Below, in pieces: positions 7,313 through 11,222 of a stretch of DNA of 11,222 bases. Source of the stretch: Christensenella sp. (GTDB lineage Bacteria; Bacillota; Clostridia; Christensenellales; Maliibacteriaceae). The first letter of the stretch is position 1; every line of letters starts with the position of its first letter. The notes beneath the pieces are model-generated. The model saw nothing but the letters and a program-made list of their open reading frames with translations. It was not told the DNA's origin and did no database searches. The DNA is taken from positions 1 through 11,222 of the forward strand of contig JAHZHV010000114.1 of the NCBI GenBank assembly GCA_019420085.1, read 5' to 3'. The position numbers and the translations under genes were made by a program.

Positions 7313-9144
7313 ACGAAATTATCGAACGAAAACTAAAGACACTGCCGGAGGAAAGCGGCGTTTATATCATGAAAGACGCCGACGGGCAGGTGATCTACGT
7401 CGGCAAGGCGATCTGCCTGAAACGCCGCGTGCGCCAGTACTTTCAGTCCTCGCGCAATCATGAGCCCAAAGTGCGGGCGATGGTTTCGCATGTGGCGGAT
7501 TTTGAAACGGTCGTCACCAAAAGCGAGCTGGAAGCGCTGATTTTGGAGTGCAATTTTATCAAGGAACACCGGCCGCGCTACAATATTCTTCTGCGGGACG
7601 ATAAGCAGTATCCATACGTGCGCATCGATTTTGCGCAGGACTATCCGCGCCTTGAGATTGCGCGGCGCATGGGAAGGGATAAGGCGCGGTATTTCGGCCC
7701 GTTCCGCGCGGCGCACAGCGTGCGCGAAGTGATGCAGGCACTGGCGGATATTTTTCCGATCCGCACCTGCCGCCGCCTCCTGCAGGAGGGAAAGACAGTA
7801 GGGCGTCCCTGTCTGAACTATCAGATTGGCCGGTGCCTGGCGCCATGCCGCGGCTGTGTGCCGCGGGAGGAATACCATGCGATGCTTGAGCAGGCTGCCG
7901 CGCTGTTGTCCGGCAAATCGCAGCATCTTCTGGCACAGCTTCGTGCACAGATGCTGGAGGCCTCCGAGGCGCTGCAATTTGAAAAGGCGGCCGTGCTGCG
8001 TGATCGTATCAACGCGATTGAAACCATTTTGCAAAAACAGATCGTCTCCATGACGGGGTATGACAATCGTGACGTGATCGGGTTTGCGCCGGGCAGCGAC
8101 AGCTGCCTTGTCCAGGTGCTGTGCATGCGCGACGGCCGCATTGCATCCAGCAGCCTGCATCAGATGGAGCAGGTGCAGGACGCCGGCGAACAGGAACTGG
8201 TCGAGAACTTTATTTTGCAGTATTACAGCACCGAAACACAGCTGCCGCGCGAAATTCTTGTGCCGCAGCTGCCGCAAAGCAGCCAAGTGCTGGAGGCGCT
8301 TTTAAGCGAACAGGGCGGCAGGCGCGTCTATCTTCTGTCGCCAAAACGGGGCGAGAAGAAGGCGCTTTTGGATATGGCGCAGCAAAATGCCGTGCAGGCG
8401 CGCATGCGGCAGGAAAAACAGCGTGAACAGGCGTATGCGCATACGCGTGCCGCGCTTGCGGAACTTGCCGCCGTGTGCGGACTGGACACGCCGCCGCAGA
8501 GAATTGAAGGATACGATATTTCAAACATTCAGGGCGTGTATTCGGTTGCGTCCATGGTTGTTTTTGAGGATGGGAAGCCGGCCAAGCATGCATACCGGCG
8601 CTTTCGGATCAAGACGGTGGAGGGCGCAAACGACTTTGCGTCTCTTGCCGAGACGCTGACGCGGCGCTTTCTGCGGCAAAGGGCAGGGGACGACAAGTTT
8701 CTTGCCATGCCGGATCTGATTATGATCGATGGCGGACGCGAACAGCTCAAAGCCGTGTGCCGTGCGCTGGAGGATATCGGCGTGCAGGCAAAATTGTGTT
8801 CTCTTGCCAAAAAGGAAGAGGAAATCTACCTTCCGGGGCGGGAGGCGCCGATTCGCCTGCCGCGTACCAGCGGGGCATTGCAGACGCTGCAGCGCCTGCG
8901 CGACGAGGCGCATCGCTTTGCCATCACCTATCACCGAAGCCTTCGATCCAAAAAGTCGCTTGGCAGCGTGCTGGAGGAAATTCCGGGCGTAGGTCCCAAG
9001 CGGCGCACGGCGCTGCTGTCGCATTTTGAAAATCTGACGGCGATAGAACATGCGTCGCTTGAACAGCTGGCGGCGGTGCCGGGCATGACGCAAGCCAGCG
9101 CAAAAAGCGTCTATGATGCCATGCATCCGCATGAAAACGGCTGA
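7309..9144 (+). CDS. uvrC: UvrC, excinuclease ABC subunit C
   Basis: A protein of 611 residues, full length. UvrC makes both incisions of nucleotide excision repair after UvrAB find the lesion. Domains in order: GIY-YIG nuclease (GVYIMKD at 17-23, VIYVGKA at 28-34); a cysteine cluster C154, C168, C176, C180 matching the 4Fe-4S ligands described for E. coli UvrC; a UVR motif that binds UvrB (about 205-240, ALQFEKAAVLRDRI); an RNase H-like nuclease with Asp403 (GYDIS), Asp474 (MIDGG) and His535 (RDEAHRFA); and tandem helix-hairpin-helix repeats (IPGVGPKRRTALL at 558-570, VPGMTQASAKSVY at 590-602). It overlaps the PBP gene by 4 nt (ATGA), with GGAG 8 nt before the start. A repair gene at the end of a wall-synthesis unit is probably only shared transcription. 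No terminator hairpin follows. Confidence 0.96.
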   Translation: MNEIIERKLKTLPEESGVYIMKDADGQVIYVGKAICLKRRVRQYFQSSRNHEPKVRAMVSHVADFETVVTKSELEALILECNFIKEHRPRYNILLRDDKQYPYVRIDFAQDYPRLEIARRMGRDKARYFGPFRAAHSVREVMQALADIFPIRTCRRLLQEGKTVGRPCLNYQIGRCLAPCRGCVPREEYHAMLEQAAALLSGKSQHLLAQLRAQMLEASEALQFEKAAVLRDRINAIETILQKQIVSMTGYDNRDVIGFAPGSDSCLVQVLCMRDGRIASSSLHQMEQVQDAGEQELVENFILQYYSTETQLPREILVPQLPQSSQVLEALLSEQGGRRVYLLSPKRGEKKALLDMAQQNAVQARMRQEKQREQAYAHTRAALAELAAVCGLDTPPQRIEGYDISNIQGVYSVASMVVFEDGKPAKHAYRRFRIKTVEGANDFASLAETLTRRFLRQRAGDDKFLAMPDLIMIDGGREQLKAVCRALEDIGVQAKLCSLAKKEEEIYLPGREAPIRLPRTSGALQTLQRLRDEAHRFAITYHRSLRSKKSLGSVLEEIPGVGPKRRTALLSHFENLTAIEHASLEQLAAVPGMTQASAKSVYDAMHPHENG

Positions 9145-9151
9145 AAAACAG

Positions 9152-9181
9152 GTGAAACGCGCGTGAAAGTCGTGATATAAT
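9152..9181 (+). promoter_or_regulatory. Promoter for the HAD-hprK-ROK unit (perfect extended -10)
   Basis: TGATATAAT (9173-9181) is an exact TGnTATAAT extended -10. A weak -35, GTGAAA (9152-9157), lies 18 nt before the hexamer. Transcription would start near 9188, leaving a leader of about 20 nt. The box lies in the 64-nt gap after uvrC. Confidence 0.65.
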
Positions 9182-9208
9182 ACAGAAAAAGCTGCAGGGG
9201 GACGAGCT

Positions 9209-10009
9209 ATGCAATATCGGTTTATCGCATTTGATCTGGACGGAACAGCGCTGCACAGTGACCGGACGATGAGTACACGCCTGCGTGACGCCTGCCGGCG
9301 CGCGACGCAAAAGGGCGCGATTACGGCAATTTGCAGCGGACGCATTTACCGTTCGACGAAGCGGTTCTCCGATTTTCTCGGCGTGGAAGCGCCGGTAATT
9401 AACTGTCAGGGCGCTGTGATTTGTGATGCAATGAGCGGCCGGGAACTGTACAGCCGTCCGCTGGAACGGGACATGTTTGAAGACGCCGTGGACTTTCTTC
9501 GCGCACACGGCTATTTTGCACAGGCAAATACGAACGACAGTTTTTTTTATGAAGACGCAAGCGAATGGGCGGCTTATTACGGAAAACTCCAGGGTTTCGA
9601 CGGGGAATATGTGCAGAATTTAAAGCGCGATGTGCCGGTGCTGCCGGCGAAGGTCGTCAGCCTTGCGCCGCCGCAGGAGACGCAGGCGCATTATCTTGCC
9701 GCAAAGCAGTTTTTCGGCGATCGCATGGAAATAGCGATTTCCGTGCCGCGCATGCTGGAGTTTACGCATCCGCAGGCGACGAAGGGAAATGCGCTTGGCT
9801 GGATCTGTGCGCACTATGGCATCACGCCGCAGGAGATGATCGCGGTGGGCGACAGCTTGAACGATATTCCCATGCTTCGCTTCGCAGGGCTGGGCGCCGC
9901 CGTTGCCAATGCACGGCAGGAAGTATTGGATGTGGCGGATGTTGTCGTGCCGTCCAACGATGATGACGGCGTGGCACAGCTGATCGAGCGCTATATTCTG
10001 GAGGAGTGA
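9209..10009 (+). CDS. Cof-type HAD-IIB family phosphatase
   Basis: A protein of 266 residues, usual for the family. HAD motifs: I, FDLDGT with the nucleophile Asp9 and acid/base Asp11; II, ICSGR with Ser43; III, Lys192 (ATKGNALGWI); IV, GDSLNDIPML with Asp215 and Asp219. The large C2-type cap between motifs II and III is present (about 85-185). Such cytosolic enzymes dephosphorylate sugar phosphates, flavin mononucleotide, pyridoxal phosphate or similar small molecules; the true substrate cannot be read from the sequence. AGGGGGA (9196-9202) lies 6 nt before the ATG. hprK follows 4 nt after the stop, and the last codons of this gene supply its ribosome binding site. With hprK and a sugar kinase downstream, a sugar phosphate substrate is a reasonable guess. 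Confidence 0.9.
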   Translation: MQYRFIAFDLDGTALHSDRTMSTRLRDACRRATQKGAITAICSGRIYRSTKRFSDFLGVEAPVINCQGAVICDAMSGRELYSRPLERDMFEDAVDFLRAHGYFAQANTNDSFFYEDASEWAAYYGKLQGFDGEYVQNLKRDVPVLPAKVVSLAPPQETQAHYLAAKQFFGDRMEIAISVPRMLEFTHPQATKGNALGWICAHYGITPQEMIAVGDSLNDIPMLRFAGLGAAVANARQEVLDVADVVVPSNDDDGVAQLIERYILEE

Positions 10010-10013
10010 GCAC

Positions 10014-10949
10014 ATGGTGCAGGTCAGTGTCGAGGAATTTGCGCGTGTCACGCAGGCAAACATCGTGTATCGCGGCAGCGGAATGCTGCATTTTACGGTG
10101 GAAAAGGTCAACCGCCCCGGTTTGCAGCTTGCCGGCTTTTTTGAGCATTTTAAAAACGAGCGGCTGCAGGTGCTGGGGCAAAGTGAGATGACGTACCTTT
10201 TCAGCCTGACGCCGGAATGTGCACGGGAGCGTCTCCAGGCGCTGATGTGCCGCGGCATTGCGGGCATGGTGATTTGCCGCGATATGCCCGTGCCGCAGGA
10301 TATGATTTCGTTTGCACGCAAATATGAAGTGGCGCTGCTTTCCACGGCTGAGGGGACGTCCGATTATATTACGCAGACAAAACAATATCTTTCCATGCTG
10401 CTTGCGCCGCGCATGACGGACCACGGCGTGCTGGTGGATGTGCTTGGCATTGGCATACTGCTCAAAGGCGATTCGGGTATCGGAAAAAGCGAGACCGCGC
10501 TGGAACTGATTCGTCATGGGCATAAACTTGTGGCAGATGATGCGGTAGAGATGATCCGCACGCAGGACGGGCGGCTGATTGGCAGCGCACCGGAGACGGT
10601 TCGTTTTTTGATGGAAGTCCGCGGCCTTGGACTGATTGATGTACGCCAGATGTTTGGCGTCGGCGCGGTACTGCATAGCAAGACGATTTCGGCGGTTGTT
10701 CAGTTGGAACACTGGGGCAAAGTACAGAAAATGGGAATGGACCGGCTGGACACGCGCAAGCGGTATACGCAGATTCTGGGATCGCAGCTGCGCTGCATCG
10801 TGATTCCTGTTGCGCCGGGCCGCAATCTTGCTTCTCTTGTGGAAATTGCCGCGCAGAATCTGCGCCTGGAATCGATGGGATACAATGTGATGGATGAACT
10901 GGAGGCACGCCTGTCGCGAATGGGAAGTTCGCATGGGGGCCAGGAATAA
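10014..10949 (+). CDS. hprK: HPr kinase/phosphorylase
   Basis: A protein of 311 residues, normal length. HprK phosphorylates HPr of the phosphotransferase system at its regulatory serine (Ser46 in model species), and the reverse phosphorolysis is also catalysed. In Firmicutes P-Ser-HPr is the co-repressor of CcpA. Seen: an N-terminal HprK_N domain (1-130); His137 in RMTDHGVLVDV; Walker A KGDSGIGKSE at 151-160; LVADDAVE at 172-179; and the family signature MEVRGLGLIDVRQMFG at 200-215 with Glu201. All expected catalytic elements are intact. GGAGGAG (10000-10006) lies 7 nt before the ATG. Neither HPr nor CcpA is encoded in the window. The following gene encodes a ROK kinase. Confidence 0.95.
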   Translation: MVQVSVEEFARVTQANIVYRGSGMLHFTVEKVNRPGLQLAGFFEHFKNERLQVLGQSEMTYLFSLTPECARERLQALMCRGIAGMVICRDMPVPQDMISFARKYEVALLSTAEGTSDYITQTKQYLSMLLAPRMTDHGVLVDVLGIGILLKGDSGIGKSETALELIRHGHKLVADDAVEMIRTQDGRLIGSAPETVRFLMEVRGLGLIDVRQMFGVGAVLHSKTISAVVQLEHWGKVQKMGMDRLDTRKRYTQILGSQLRCIVIPVAPGRNLASLVEIAAQNLRLESMGYNVMDELEARLSRMGSSHGGQE

Positions 10950-10967
10950 ACGGGAGAATATTTTGGC

Positions 10968-10974
10968 AGGAGGA
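10968..10974 (+). promoter_or_regulatory. Ribosome binding site of the ROK kinase
   Basis: AGGAGGA, a strong match, is 6 nt before the ATG at 10981 in the 31-nt gap after hprK. It fixes the start of the truncated last gene. Confidence 0.75.
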
Positions 10975-10980
10975 CAGAGC

Positions 10981-11222
10981 ATGTACAGTATCGGGATTGA
11001 CATTGGCGGAACAAATATTCCGGTTGGCATTGTGGCGCTGGAGACAAGAAAAATTGTCAGCAAAAAGTCCACGCCATTTGTCAAAGGGATGAGCGCTGCG
11101 CAGACACTGGATCGCATTGCGGCGCTGGCAAAGGCGCAGATGGCTGCGTTGGGTCTCAGCTTTGCGGACATTGCCTTTGCCGGAATCGGCGTGCCGGGCG
11201 TTGTGATGCCGGATAAGGGGTA
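10981..11222 (+). CDS. ROK-family sugar kinase (glucokinase-like), N-terminal part, runs off the window
   Basis: The first 80 codons are visible. The N-terminus SIGIDIGGTNI has the phosphate-binding DIGGTN loop (7-12) of the ROK family (glucokinase, N-acetylglucosamine and fructose kinases, and NagC/XylR regulators). There is no N-terminal helix-turn-helix, so an enzyme is favoured over a regulator. AGIGVPGVV (68-76) is the next ROK landmark. The substrate-binding HExxH-type zinc motif lies beyond the edge. Placed after hprK in the same direction, it is probably cotranscribed; glucokinase is the most likely activity, but other sugars cannot be excluded. Confidence 0.88.
   Translation, partial: MYSIGIDIGGTNIPVGIVALETRKIVSKKSTPFVKGMSAAQTLDRIAALAKAQMAALGLSFADIAFAGIGVPGVVMPDKG

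Noticed and set aside
9152..9166. Catabolite-responsive (cre) operator-like sequence near the -35 of the HAD promoter
   Set aside because: GTGAAACGCGCGTGA resembles a LacI-family operator half-site, but the central and right-half bases do not fit the cre consensus. hprK context alone is not enough.
9541..9548. Run of eight T in the HAD gene as a possible frameshift site
   Set aside because: The frame is intact on both sides and motif IV and the normal C-terminus follow in the same frame, so no shift is needed.
9822..11171. A 449-codon open frame on the minus strand opposite the end of the HAD gene, hprK and the ROK kinase
   Set aside because: It spans three well-recognised genes on the other strand, has no recognisable motifs and looks like a compositional shadow.

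Overview
The window looks like a stretch of a GC-rich Firmicutes chromosome, most likely class Clostridia. The grounds are the lepA-hemW pair, an FHA-SEDS-PBP cluster of the kind seen in Gram-positives, uvrC followed by hprK (HPr kinase/phosphorylase) and a ROK sugar kinase, purine-rich AGGAGG-type ribosome binding sites, and tight gene packing. I cannot place it below class with confidence. I see no phage, insertion sequence, CRISPR array, tRNA, rRNA or defence locus; this is mostly housekeeping DNA.

Layout. Positions 1-1121 (minus strand) hold two tandem paralogous LUD/DUF162 proteins of the lactate-utilisation type; the downstream one runs off the left edge. Positions 1122-1263 form a divergent promoter region in which the inferred -35 boxes of the two directions overlap. 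Positions 1264-3016 hold lepA, which is broken: about 50 nt encoding 17 very conserved residues are missing around position 2329, which shifts the frame and creates a stop at 2350-2352. hemW (3016-4137) follows with a 1-nt stop/start overlap.

Positions 4138-9144 are one compact unit behind a possible extended -10 promoter: a small membrane-anchored degenerate FHA protein, a SEDS-family FtsW/RodA polymerase, a class B penicillin-binding protein and UvrC. Every junction overlaps (4, 13 and 4 nt). A short gap with a perfect extended -10 box (9173-9181) then starts a second unit: a Cof-type HAD phosphatase, hprK and the start of a ROK-family sugar kinase that runs off the right edge.

How they fit together. 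The FHA-SEDS-PBP trio is a peptidoglycan synthesis module: SEDS glycosyltransferase plus its transpeptidase partner, with the FHA protein as a likely scaffold. UvrC does nucleotide excision repair. HprK and the ROK kinase belong to carbon-catabolite sensing and sugar phosphorylation. LepA is a ribosome-associated GTPase and HemW a haem chaperone. I found no convincing undescribed system. The observations most worth a second look are the lepA lesion, the FHA domain that has lost its phosphothreonine-binding signature, and the overlapping divergent promoters.
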